From CAZLFA01 sp964558665 (lineage in GTDB: Bacteria; Desulfobacterota; Syntrophia; Syntrophales; PHBD01): a stretch of 64,000 bases of DNA. This document shows positions 54,675 through 63,051 of the stretch, one piece after another. A program made the position numbers and the translations under genes. Where the stretch lies: the NCBI GenBank assembly GCA_964558665.1, contig CAZLFA010000008.1, forward strand, positions 1 to 64,000. Direction: 5' to 3'. The stretch's first letter is position 1. Each line of letters opens with the position of its first letter. The notes under the pieces were generated by a model that was given only the letters and a program-made list of their open reading frames with translations, searched no databases and was not told the DNA's origin.

Positions 54675-56024
54675 TTGTTAACAAAGAAACATCCCCTTCC
54701 TGCGCAGGAGGGGCAAGAGTCAGGGACAGCTGAAAGGAGAAAGAAAATTAAAGTAAAACTCTTCGACATAGTAAACTGCCTCTCCAAAGCCATGGATCTT
54801 GTCAGCTCGGCCGTCGTTGACCACAATCACCGGGTAGCATACATGGCCATGGAGATCGGCCGCCAGCTCGGCCTCAGCAAAGAAGACATCCTTAATATCG
54901 TATATGCCGGGATGCTTCATGACGCCGGCGCCCTTTCCCTTTCCGAGGAACTTGATGAGTTTTATTACGATCTGAATGACCCCCATCAGCATGCCGAGGT
55001 CGGTTTCAAGCTGCTCCGCGAATACAAACCTCTGACCAGTGTATCAGAAATCATCAGGCACCATCATGTCCCGTGGCACGGCGGCGAAGGGAGGTTTTTC
55101 TGCGAAAGAGAAGTTCCATATAACAGCCACGTCATCCATCTTGCGGAGAGGATCTGTTCACTGATCAACGAGAGGGAAGAAATACTGGGGCAGCGGGCAA
55201 TGTTTGATCTTCTTGTCAGCGAGAACAAGGGCGGTATATTTGTCCCGGAGATTGCCGACGCCTTTCTGTCTCTTTCACATCGGGAAAGTTTCTGGTTTGA
55301 AGTAACTTCGCGTCGGATCGGCGAACCCCTGGCCGATTTTATGGCGGAACAGCAGGCAACAATCGACAAGGACGGCATATTCTCCATCGCCCAACTCTTT
55401 TACGAGATTATCGATTTCCGCAGCCGCTTCACCATGAACCACTCCAGCGGCGTAGCGGTAGTCGCGGAGTTCCTCGCCCGAGCTATGGGAATCGAAGACG
55501 ATCGCGTGCAGGACATAAAAGTTGCGGGGTATCTTCATGACCTTGGGAAGCTGGTAGTTCCCCGCAAGATTCTGGAAAAACCGGCAAGACTGAACGATCA
55601 TGAGTTCAACGTCATCAAGGGACATTCCTACGAAACGTATAATATCCTCAAGAACCTGGCCGGTTTCGACAAGATAGCGATCTGGGCGGCGTTTCATCAT
55701 GAGCGCCTGGACGGCCGGGGCTATCCATTTCATATGGCGGCCGCGGAACTGCCCGCCGAGGCGCGCATTGTCGCTGTCGCCGATATTTTCACGGCATTAA
55801 GGGAAGACAGACCATACCGTGGAGGCCTTGCCAGAAATCAAGTAATGCGGATTCTTAGAAGAATGACTGCAAACGGCGCCATTGACGGCGACTGTGTATC
55901 CATTCTGGAAAAGTCTCATGATGAGATCGAAGCCAACTGGATGGAGTCCCAGAAAAAGGTTTCGGCAAAGTACCGGAAAATCGGCGCCGCCCTGCCGGGA
56001 AACGTCAGTAGAGTAATCCTATAA
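54675..56024 (+). CDS. Tandem HD / HD-GYP-like phosphodiesterase
   Basis: 449 aa. First HD domain (about 45-215): DHNHRVAYMA, GMLHDAG, RHHHVPWHGGEG. Second (about 255-420): MNHSSGVAVVAEFLA, GYLHDLGKLVVP, FHHERLDGRGYPF, a GYP-containing HD that in relatives cleaves cyclic di-GMP. No sensor domain is fused. Start unclear: TTG 54675 gives an N-terminal stretch unlike the rest and no ribosome site; AAGGAGA lies 7 nt before an ATT at 54747, where homologous sequence seems to begin. Confidence 0.88.
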   Translation: MLTKKHPLPAQEGQESGTAERRKKIKVKLFDIVNCLSKAMDLVSSAVVDHNHRVAYMAMEIGRQLGLSKEDILNIVYAGMLHDAGALSLSEELDEFYYDLNDPHQHAEVGFKLLREYKPLTSVSEIIRHHHVPWHGGEGRFFCEREVPYNSHVIHLAERICSLINEREEILGQRAMFDLLVSENKGGIFVPEIADAFLSLSHRESFWFEVTSRRIGEPLADFMAEQQATIDKDGIFSIAQLFYEIIDFRSRFTMNHSSGVAVVAEFLARAMGIEDDRVQDIKVAGYLHDLGKLVVPRKILEKPARLNDHEFNVIKGHSYETYNILKNLAGFDKIAIWAAFHHERLDGRGYPFHMAAAELPAEARIVAVADIFTALREDRPYRGGLARNQVMRILRRMTANGAIDGDCVSILEKSHDEIEANWMESQKKVSAKYRKIGAALPGNVSRVIL

Positions 56025-56091
56025 TTTTACGAGCAGTCAGTCTGATCGGTGCGTTCCATATCTAATAAGGCATCTGTTACTCCCTAATCGC

Positions 56092-56124
56092 TTCTTATTC
56101 TGAAGCGATTAGGGCCATTATTCG
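56092..56124. repeat. 13-bp perfect inverted repeat
   Basis: CCCTAATCGCTTC (56092-56104) and GAAGCGATTAGGG (56112-56124) with a 7-nt loop. Placed after the double-HD gene but with no T-run on either side, so not a standard terminator. May stabilise the mRNA 3' end. Confidence 0.6.
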
Positions 56125-56161
56125 CTTCACAAATGCAACTGTTTTTCTTGAAAACGGCAAC

Positions 56162-56190
56162 AAAAAAACCCGCTGTTGCCGGCGGGTTTT
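56162..56190 (-). terminator. Terminator of tRNA-Ala(CGC), minus strand
   Basis: AAAACCCGC (56165-56173) with GCGGGTTTT (56182-56190). Read on the minus strand the hairpin is followed by T7. Confidence 0.85.
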
Positions 56191-56221
56191 ATGCATGCCA
56201 GGGTTTCCCCGGATTATGTTT

Positions 56222-56297
56222 TGGTGGAGATGAGGGGGATCGAACCCCTGACCTCGGCATTGCGAACGCCGCGCTCTCCCAGTTGAGCTACATCCCC
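56222..56297 (-). tRNA. tRNA-Ala (anticodon CGC)
   Basis: 76 nt with encoded CCA. All arms form: acceptor GGGGATG/CATCTCC (one G-T), anticodon stem CGGCG/TGCCG around TTCGCAA, and GGTTCGATCC in the T arm. The anticodon CGC (56262-56264) reads GCG. Confidence 0.95.
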
Positions 56298-56402
56298 GAT
56301 TGAGGCATGCCGGGAACCCGGCCGCCGTGAATCACGAAACTTCCTGTCGAAGTTGCGGCAACATATAATATCAGGCGTACATTAAGTCAAGATTTTTTCA
56401 TC

Positions 56403-56429
56403 TTGACAGAGAAGGTAATTTCGGATAAT
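56403..56429 (+). promoter_or_regulatory. Possible rpsT promoter
   Basis: TTGACA (56403-56408) and GATAAT (56424-56429) with a short 15-nt spacer, 42 nt before the rpsT start. Confidence 0.4.
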
Positions 56430-56470
56430 GGAGCATCCCTTAAACATGCAAGAAAAAAGGAGGATAACTT

Positions 56471-56737
56471 TTGGCCAGCCATAAATCAGCAATCAAGAGA
56501 AGCAAACAGGGTGAAAAGCGTCGCGAGCGCAACATCAATGCAAAATCCGCCATTAAAACGAGCGTCAAGAGCGTGCTTGGCGTAGTGGGCGACAAAGACA
56601 AGGAAGGGTCGAAGACTGCTTTGGCAAAAGCTATTCCCACCATTCAGAAAGGGGTTGCCAAGGGTGTTCTTCACAAGAAAACTGCTTCCCGGAAGATATC
56701 CCGTCTCACCAAGAAGGTCAACGCCCTGGCCGGCTGA
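56471..56737 (+). CDS. rpsT: Ribosomal protein S20
   Basis: 88 aa, basic. ASHKSAIKRSKQGEKRRERN start and a long helical body are typical of bS20. The start codon is TTG, preceded by AAGGAGG; rare starts in rpsT are known elsewhere and permit autoregulation. Confidence 0.96.
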   Translation: MASHKSAIKRSKQGEKRRERNINAKSAIKTSVKSVLGVVGDKDKEGSKTALAKAIPTIQKGVAKGVLHKKTASRKISRLTKKVNALAG

Positions 56738-56755
56738 TATCAGGACGCTAAAAGC

Positions 56756-57295
56756 TTAAAAGCTGGACATCATCATACTGTACGCCCTCTCCGCCGTGTC
56801 GTTTGACAGCTTCGAGAGGGCTTCTCTTTTTCTCATCTCGGTTACAGTGGCACTTGAACTGTCAACCAGATAATCCACCGTGCAGGAAAAATCTCTGTTC
56901 GACCAGATCGGCTTCTGGTCTGCGGTAACTTCAAACACAAGTTCTATAATAACCGTCAATCTTTCTTCCGCGGCCAGACTGCTGGTAGTTCGTGACAGGG
57001 GAATGGTGCTGAGCCCCTTGATGCTGCCTTTTAATACGGCATCGGATGCTTCTTTGCTGTCAACAATCCTGAACCGCCCTCCCCTTATTAACTTGTCAAT
57101 GAAGGCTGCCCTGAAATAGTTCTCAGCATTGGCTTCGCTTGTGTTGTTGCCAAAGGTTTCAACGTATACCCTTTGAATGCTTTTATCTATATTCTCTCCG
57201 CCGCCGGCAAAATGATATCCGCACCCGTTATAAACAAAAAGCAGACAGGCGACGGAAAACAGCTTGAAAAACAGATGAATCCGGTATCTTCTCAT
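56756..57295 (-). CDS. lptE: LPS-assembly lipoprotein LptE
   Basis: 179 aa. Signal peptide with lipobox VYNGC then GYHFAGGGENI. LptE plugs the LptD barrel that inserts LPS in the outer membrane. The frame opens with TTG inside leuS, but the ATG at 57295, 4 nt after the leuS stop, is preferred. Low similarity is normal; leuS-lptE order supports the call. Confidence 0.88.
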   Translation of the reverse strand: MRRYRIHLFFKLFSVACLLFVYNGCGYHFAGGGENIDKSIQRVYVETFGNNTSEANAENYFRAAFIDKLIRGGRFRIVDSKEASDAVLKGSIKGLSTIPLSRTTSSLAAEERLTVIIELVFEVTADQKPIWSNRDFSCTVDYLVDSSSATVTEMRKREALSKLSNDTAERAYSMMMSSF

Positions 57296-57299
57296 TCCC

Positions 57300-59885
57300 C
57301 TACCCCTGAACAACAATATTGACCAGTTTCCTGGGAACGAAGATCTCTTTGACTATCTTTTTCCCGGCGATCATCTTGACAATCTTTTCATCGGCCAGCG
57401 CCAGCGCCTTGATCTTTTCCTCTTCTTCATCGGCGGGCACGGTGATGCGGCTGCGCACCTTGCCGTTGACCTGAATGACAATAGTGATTTCCTCCTCTGA
57501 GGCAACATCCCTGTCGTAAGCCGGCCACGGCATGTCCGCCAGACAGGTTGTATTGCCCAGCATCGACCACAACTCTTCAGTGACGTGAGGGACAATCGGT
57601 GCAAGCAGCAGGATTGCCGATTCTATAGCCTCTTTGATTACGGACAAGGACTTTTTGTCATCCTTCGCCGGCCGCTCCACAACATAAAGTGCATTGACCA
57701 GTTCCATTACGGCGCTGATTGCCGTATTGAAGCGGAACCTGTCTTCGATATCGCTGGTTACCTTGCGGATGGTCTGGTGTGTCTTTCTTCTCAGGCTCTT
57801 GAGGTCGCCTTCAAGGTCCTCTTTACCGACAAATGCCTGAATATCCATAATGTCTTCAAGATAGTCCGTAACCAGCCGCCATACTCTTCCGATAAAGCGG
57901 AAAGAGCCCTCCACGCCCTGATCGCTCCATTCCAGATCCTTTTCCGGCGGCGCGGCAAAGAGGCAGAAGGCGCGCGCAGTATCGGCCCCGTACTGTTTGA
58001 TCAGATAATCAGGATCAATCACGTTTTTCAAAGACTTGGACATCTTCTCCGTTTTGCCGATAACGACTTCACGCCCGCAATGCCTGCATTTACCTTCTTC
58101 AACGTCGGCGGGCAGGAGGTAGCCGTGTTCCGGACAGCGCATGGTTTCCTTGCATACCATTCCCTGAGTGAGAAGGTTGGTAAAAGGCTCATCAGTGCCG
58201 ATGACACCGAAGTCGCGCAGCACTTTCGTGTAGAAGCGGGAATAAAGGAGATGCAGGATCGCATGCTCGATGCCGCCGATATATTGATCCACCGGCATCC
58301 AGTAGTCCAGGCTGGCGCGATCCAGACCCGGCTTGACGTCATGCTGCGGACAGCAGAAACGGTCAAAATACCATGATGATTCAACAAAAGTGTCCATGGT
58401 GTCGGTTTCCCTCTTCGCCGGGCCGTTGCAATTGGGGCAGTTCACATCAACAAACGCCTTGTGCTTGGCCAGGGGGGACCCGCCCTCGCCCGTCAACTCC
58501 ACATCCCGGGGCAGAACCACCGGCAAATCCTTTTCCGGCACCGGCACCGTACCGCATTTTTCGCAGTTGATGATCGGTATCGGCGCACCCCAGTATCTCT
58601 GTCTCGAGATGCCCCAGTCGCGCAGGCGATATTGTATTGTCTTCTTGCCCTTGCCCGCCTTCTCCAGGTTCTCGGCGATGGTGTCCAGCGCCTTGAGATT
58701 CTGCATGCCGTTGAAGGGGCCGGAGTTAACCAGGATGCCCTCCTCAACGTAAGCTTCCGTCATGCTGTGGGTGTTCAGCACCCGGTCCGGCGGCTGAATG
58801 ACGACTATAAGAGGAAGATTGTATTTTTTCGCAAATTCAAAATCTCTCTGGTCATGTGTCGGCACGGCCATGACGCATCCTGTCCCGTAGTCGGCAAGCA
58901 CGAAGTTGGCCGCATAGATGGGCATCTTGCGCCCGGTGAAGGGATTCAGGCAGTAGGAATCCAGGAAGACACCCTCTTTTTCATAAGAATCGGAGGTGCG
59001 CATGAGTTTGTCCTGCTTCTTGATCTTCTCCACAAAAGCCTTTGCCTCCGCCTCGTGTTCCTTGCCTTTGACCAGCTCCATCACCAGCGGATGCTCGGCT
59101 GCAACAAGCATGAAGGTCGCGCCGAAAAGTGTATCCTGGCGTGTCGTGAACACCTTGATGTCGCCGTGACCGTCGGCCATGGGGAAGGAAACCTCGCACC
59201 CGTAGCTCTTGCCGATCCAGTTCTTCTGCATGGTGATTACCCTCTCCGGCCAGCCGGTGAGCCTGTCGCAGTAATCGAGCATCTCATCCACGTAGTTCGT
59301 GATGCGGAAGAACCACTGGTCGAGATACTTTTCCACCACGTCGGACGAACATCTCCAGCACTGTCCTGCTTCCACCTGCTCGTTGGCAAGGACGGTCTGG
59401 CACTGGGGACACCAGTTGACCGTCGAACTTTTTTTATAGGCCAGACCTTTCTCGTACATCCAGAGGAAGAACAGCTGCTCCCACTTATAATACTCCGGCT
59501 CGCAGGTGGCAATCTCACGGTCCCAGTCATAGCTGAATCCGAGACGCTTGAGCTGCGTCTTCATGGCATCGATATTGTCATGGGTCCATGTGTAGGGATG
59601 GATTCCGTGGTCGATGGCGGCATTCTCCGCCGGCATGCCGAAGGCATCCCAGCCCATCGGATGCAGAACGTTAAAACCCTTCATCCTTTTGTACCGTGAA
59701 ACCACGTCGCCGATGGTATAATTCCTTACGTGCCCCATATGTATCTTGCCCGAAGGATACGGGAACATCTCAAGAAGATAGTATTTTTTCCTGCCGTGAT
59801 CTTCGGTTACCTTGAACGTCAGATTCTTCTCCCAGTATTGCTGCCATTTCTCTTCGATTTCCCAAGGGTTATATTTTTTTTCCAT
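57300..59885 (-). CDS. leuS: Leucyl-tRNA synthetase
   Basis: 861 aa, full length. Class I motifs PSGKIHMGHVRNYTIGD and KMSKSLKN. The CP1 editing domain is present (TTRQDTLFGATF, GTGCVMAVPTHDQRD), as is a zinc region (CPEHGYLLPADVEEGKCRHCG). Confidence 0.97.
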   Translation of the reverse strand: MEKKYNPWEIEEKWQQYWEKNLTFKVTEDHGRKKYYLLEMFPYPSGKIHMGHVRNYTIGDVVSRYKRMKGFNVLHPMGWDAFGMPAENAAIDHGIHPYTWTHDNIDAMKTQLKRLGFSYDWDREIATCEPEYYKWEQLFFLWMYEKGLAYKKSSTVNWCPQCQTVLANEQVEAGQCWRCSSDVVEKYLDQWFFRITNYVDEMLDYCDRLTGWPERVITMQKNWIGKSYGCEVSFPMADGHGDIKVFTTRQDTLFGATFMLVAAEHPLVMELVKGKEHEAEAKAFVEKIKKQDKLMRTSDSYEKEGVFLDSYCLNPFTGRKMPIYAANFVLADYGTGCVMAVPTHDQRDFEFAKKYNLPLIVVIQPPDRVLNTHSMTEAYVEEGILVNSGPFNGMQNLKALDTIAENLEKAGKGKKTIQYRLRDWGISRQRYWGAPIPIINCEKCGTVPVPEKDLPVVLPRDVELTGEGGSPLAKHKAFVDVNCPNCNGPAKRETDTMDTFVESSWYFDRFCCPQHDVKPGLDRASLDYWMPVDQYIGGIEHAILHLLYSRFYTKVLRDFGVIGTDEPFTNLLTQGMVCKETMRCPEHGYLLPADVEEGKCRHCGREVVIGKTEKMSKSLKNVIDPDYLIKQYGADTARAFCLFAAPPEKDLEWSDQGVEGSFRFIGRVWRLVTDYLEDIMDIQAFVGKEDLEGDLKSLRRKTHQTIRKVTSDIEDRFRFNTAISAVMELVNALYVVERPAKDDKKSLSVIKEAIESAILLLAPIVPHVTEELWSMLGNTTCLADMPWPAYDRDVASEEEITIVIQVNGKVRSRITVPADEEEEKIKALALADEKIVKMIAGKKIVKEIFVPRKLVNIVVQG

Positions 59886-59973
59886 AACCGTCTCCTTCTA
59901 TGTTGGCAATGCTGAATGCGTAACACATAACGTCCTTGATTTCAATTGGCAAATACCCCTTCACCAGTGACCG

Positions 59974-60918
59974 TCAGGACGCTCTTCTCTCTGCAAACCT
60001 ATACCAGAGGCGGATCAGACGCACCGACACAATAGCCATGACCAGGCGCGGTATATAAAGCCAGAAGGCGCTGAGTCCGATCGCCACGAAAAGCATCGGG
60101 TCTTCCACCATGGAATGGTTGATGCCGATGGACAACTGGAGCATCTCCAACTCTTCCTTGTTCAGATGTCCTGCCTGCGCCTCCTCCACGATAATGGCGC
60201 CGCCATACGCCAGACCGAAAACTATTGCCGTCATCCAGAGAAATCCCGTCTTGCGGTCAAGCCCCATAATCATAAGCAGCGGGGCAAAGAACCTGACTAT
60301 ATAGGTAATCCATCCCAGTGATTTTAAGATCTCCAGAAATGTAAGCAGCGCCATGATGATAAAAAAGACCTTGATCGATAAATGGAAGGTGGTTACGAGC
60401 CACTCCTGCACCGCCTGGAAAAACGGGATGGATGCCACGGGTATTGTATGAGCCGACGCGACCGGATCAGCGCTGCCATGAATCATCGGGGCAACAATCA
60501 TCACAGTCATCATCGCGGTGAAGATTCTGAAGAAGGTGGCTTTTACGGGATTGATTCCCGATTTACCCTGGATAATGCCTTCCTGTATCAGATTGTGGGC
60601 CATGAGCAGAAAGATCGCCATCAGCGTCATCTGGGACAATGTAAAAGGAAGAACCACCATAACTGCAATGGCTCCGTAAAGATTAGCCAGCATGCCGATC
60701 AGCAGAGGAAACGCCGCCAGCGAAGGCAGGCTCATCAGCCCCATGACCGGCTGGAGAATGAAGTCTATTTTCGCCAGCCAGCCGCTCCACTGGAGCATGC
60801 TCGTAAGAAAGGAAACAGGCAGGATGATTTCCATCATCCAGATGAAGCCTCCCCAGCCTTTTTTCAGGCCGGCTTTAAGGCCTTTTTCGAAAAGTTCCCG
60901 CCGGTGTGATTTAGCCAT
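59974..60918 (-). CDS. Nucleoside-recognition (Gate) domain membrane protein
   Basis: 314 aa with about eight hydrophobic segments in two halves. Resembles Gate-domain proteins (SpmA/SpmB, nucleoside transporters, FeoB core): WGGFIWMMEIILPVSF, FAPLLMIMGLDRKTGFLWMTAIVFGLAYGGAIIVEE. Transported substrate unknown. Monocistronic, minus strand. Confidence 0.82.
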   Translation of the reverse strand: MAKSHRRELFEKGLKAGLKKGWGGFIWMMEIILPVSFLTSMLQWSGWLAKIDFILQPVMGLMSLPSLAAFPLLIGMLANLYGAIAVMVVLPFTLSQMTLMAIFLLMAHNLIQEGIIQGKSGINPVKATFFRIFTAMMTVMIVAPMIHGSADPVASAHTIPVASIPFFQAVQEWLVTTFHLSIKVFFIIMALLTFLEILKSLGWITYIVRFFAPLLMIMGLDRKTGFLWMTAIVFGLAYGGAIIVEEAQAGHLNKEELEMLQLSIGINHSMVEDPMLFVAIGLSAFWLYIPRLVMAIVSVRLIRLWYRFAERRAS

Positions 60919-61221
60919 GAAGTTAATTCCCCGGAATAATCCGACAACAGTAAATCCTGTTTAACAGAGATATACCCTATAATCAAAAGATTATTTATTC
61001 ATATGCTGTTCCGGATATTGTGCATCCGGAACCTGTGCATATCAAAACTTCCGGGGGTCCGGATTTGAACTTTGTGAAGGCTGGAATCCAATTCCTATTT
61101 GCGCAAACGGCTATGATATGCTAGCAAGTCTTATGACTTGCTGGTACTCTTTATATCTTAACGGCAGACCATCGTTATCTGCTAAAGTTCTGCAATATTA
61201 ACGGTCAATCAGGTAGATGCA
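60919..61221. other. Divergent intergenic region with two dyads
   Basis: Promoter region between the Gate protein and GGDEF genes. GTTCCGGAT (61008-61016) inverts to ATCCGGAAC (61024-61032). AGCAAGTC (61123-61130) inverts to GACTTGCT (61135-61142) with a 4-nt loop, close to where the GGDEF gene leader should be. I see no known riboswitch. Confidence 0.55.
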
Positions 61222-62556
61222 ATGAAGCTTACAATCAGTCGCAAGCTCCTTTTAGGTTATTTGGCTATGGCTGCTCTTACAGTAATGGCAAGCATCTACG
61301 CGATTCTCAGTCTGCGGGACCTTAACCATCTTGCCAACACTATCATAGATCATGACGTTGTCGTTATTGAAACCAGCAAGAGCTTAATGGACACTCTGAA
61401 TGCGAGAGAAAGCGCCGAAAGGAAATATCTTATCCTCAAGGACCCGTCCATTGCGGATTTATATTGGGCCAGGAGCCGCGATTTTTCCAAGAAGCTAAGC
61501 GAGCTGCGTACGGAGCGTTCTTCGGGAATGAACAGGATTTTTTCGAAAATTTCTTCTCTGCATAAACAATATGATGAGATCTTTCGGCGAGAGGTCAACC
61601 TGATCAACGACGACAAACCGGTTGATGCACTGGTCCTTTCAGACAGTGAAGGGCGAAAAGTAGTGGAGGATATTTCATCGCAGTTAAACGCAATCCAGAA
61701 AAAGGCCGATCAGAATGTTGAAACACGAATGAGCAGCATAAACAAGGAGGGCGCTGCGGCGTCACGGGTGACCATGGTCCTGAGTGTGATCAGCCTCATA
61801 GGAGGCCTGCTGCTGGCGCTGCTGATTACCTATAATATCTCCCTGCCGCTCAGGAAACTCGAAAAAGCGACGGCCCTGATTGCCGAAGGCCAGTTTGATC
61901 TCGATTTCAAGATGGACCGCAAAGACGAAATCGGCTCTCTCGCACAGGCGTTTTCAGTCATGGCGGAACGCCTCAAGGTTCTTGATGCGATAAATCGCGA
62001 TGCCAGTCCTCTGACCGGCCTGCCGGGAAATCTTGCCATAGAAAAAGAAATTGAAAGGCGGCTGTCTGAGAAGATACCATTTTCTCTTTGCCACATCGAT
62101 CTGGATAATTTTAAGCCCTTTGCCGATAAATACGGTTATGCATGGGGCAGCGAGGTGATAAAGGAAGTAGCCAATATACTGACGAACCATTTGAAGGTTA
62201 ACGGTAACGGGGATGTCTTCGTCGGGCATATAGGAGGGGATGATTTTGTCCTGATCTCCGAACCGGCTGTCGCGGAAAACCTCTGCAGGCAGCTTGTCGA
62301 GAAGTTCGACCGCCACATTGAATCGTTCTATTCAGAACAGGATCGTCAAAAAAAGTTTATTGTCGGCAAAGACAGAAAAGGCAGGGAGCAGACGTTTCCT
62401 CTGATCACGGTCACCGCGGCAATCGTCACCGATAACGGCACGCACTTCAGCAGCCCGCTCGCCATGGCGAAAAAAGCGGCCGAACTCAAGGAATACGGCA
62501 AAACATTATCAGGCAGTAATTATGTTAAGCAAGAGGACATGAAAAAGAGCGTATGA
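61222..62556 (+). CDS. Membrane GGDEF protein with 4HB-like sensor and HAMP
   Basis: 444 aa. TM1 about 9-30, periplasmic helical sensor 32-180, TM2 about 184-203, HAMP 204-257, GGDEF domain 265-430. The signature is GGDDF, a conservative change from GG(D/E)EF at the fourth position, so cyclase activity is possible but unsure. ATGA overlap with the following lipoprotein gene. Confidence 0.88.
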   Translation: MKLTISRKLLLGYLAMAALTVMASIYAILSLRDLNHLANTIIDHDVVVIETSKSLMDTLNARESAERKYLILKDPSIADLYWARSRDFSKKLSELRTERSSGMNRIFSKISSLHKQYDEIFRREVNLINDDKPVDALVLSDSEGRKVVEDISSQLNAIQKKADQNVETRMSSINKEGAAASRVTMVLSVISLIGGLLLALLITYNISLPLRKLEKATALIAEGQFDLDFKMDRKDEIGSLAQAFSVMAERLKVLDAINRDASPLTGLPGNLAIEKEIERRLSEKIPFSLCHIDLDNFKPFADKYGYAWGSEVIKEVANILTNHLKVNGNGDVFVGHIGGDDFVLISEPAVAENLCRQLVEKFDRHIESFYSEQDRQKKFIVGKDRKGREQTFPLITVTAAIVTDNGTHFSSPLAMAKKAAELKEYGKTLSGSNYVKQEDMKKSV

Positions 62557-63020
62557 AAACAGCACTACATCTCGCAATGCTTTTGACCCTTCTGGCGGTC
62601 ATGATAACCGGTTGTGCATCCGGCACACATAAGGGCTATACTATTCTCAACGACACGGAGCTTTACAATGAGGGGATGTGGTCCCTCGGAGCAAAAGAAA
62701 CCATTCCCGATTTAAAAAAGGCCAGAATGAGGTTTGATACTCTGGTCAAAACCTATCCCAAAAGTAAATATACACCTTTTTCGGAAACGCTGATCCGTAT
62801 GATCGACGAACTGCAGACAGGCAATCAGGAAGTGGTTACAAATCGCCAGTTGCTGGAAAAACTGCAGGCCGAAAAAGTCAAACTTGCCAGAGATAACGAA
62901 AAATACAGGACGGAGAACGCATCGCTGCATCAGGAAAATGAAAAGCTGAAAAAGGATATAGAGCAGCTTAAAAATCTGGAACTGCAACTGGATAAACGAA
63001 GAGGTCGATCAAGAAAATAG
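62553..63020 (+). CDS. Coiled-coil lipoprotein
   Basis: 155 aa. Signal peptide with lipobox MITGC. A TPR-like segment (DLKKARMRFDTLVKTYPKSK, resembling BamD/YbgF-type outer membrane lipoproteins) then a coiled coil (about 95-148). Translationally coupled to the GGDEF gene, so it may pass a periplasmic or envelope signal to it. Confidence 0.85.
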   Translation: MKTALHLAMLLTLLAVMITGCASGTHKGYTILNDTELYNEGMWSLGAKETIPDLKKARMRFDTLVKTYPKSKYTPFSETLIRMIDELQTGNQEVVTNRQLLEKLQAEKVKLARDNEKYRTENASLHQENEKLKKDIEQLKNLELQLDKRRGRSRK

Positions 63021-63051
63021 TTTTTGCACAGCTGAAGACGGCGCAGATTTT

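Noticed and set aside
56092..56124. 13-bp hairpin as terminator of the double-HD gene
   Set aside because: Stem is strong, but neither side has a T-run; kept only as an inverted repeat.
58461..59699. 412-codon ORF opposite leuS
   Set aside because: Antisense shadow of the conserved leuS frame.
61085..61145. Possible cyclic di-GMP (GEMM) riboswitch before the GGDEF gene
   Set aside because: GCGCAAACGGC looks a little like the conserved 3' part, but the upstream GCACAGGGCAAACC-type core and tetraloop receptor are absent.
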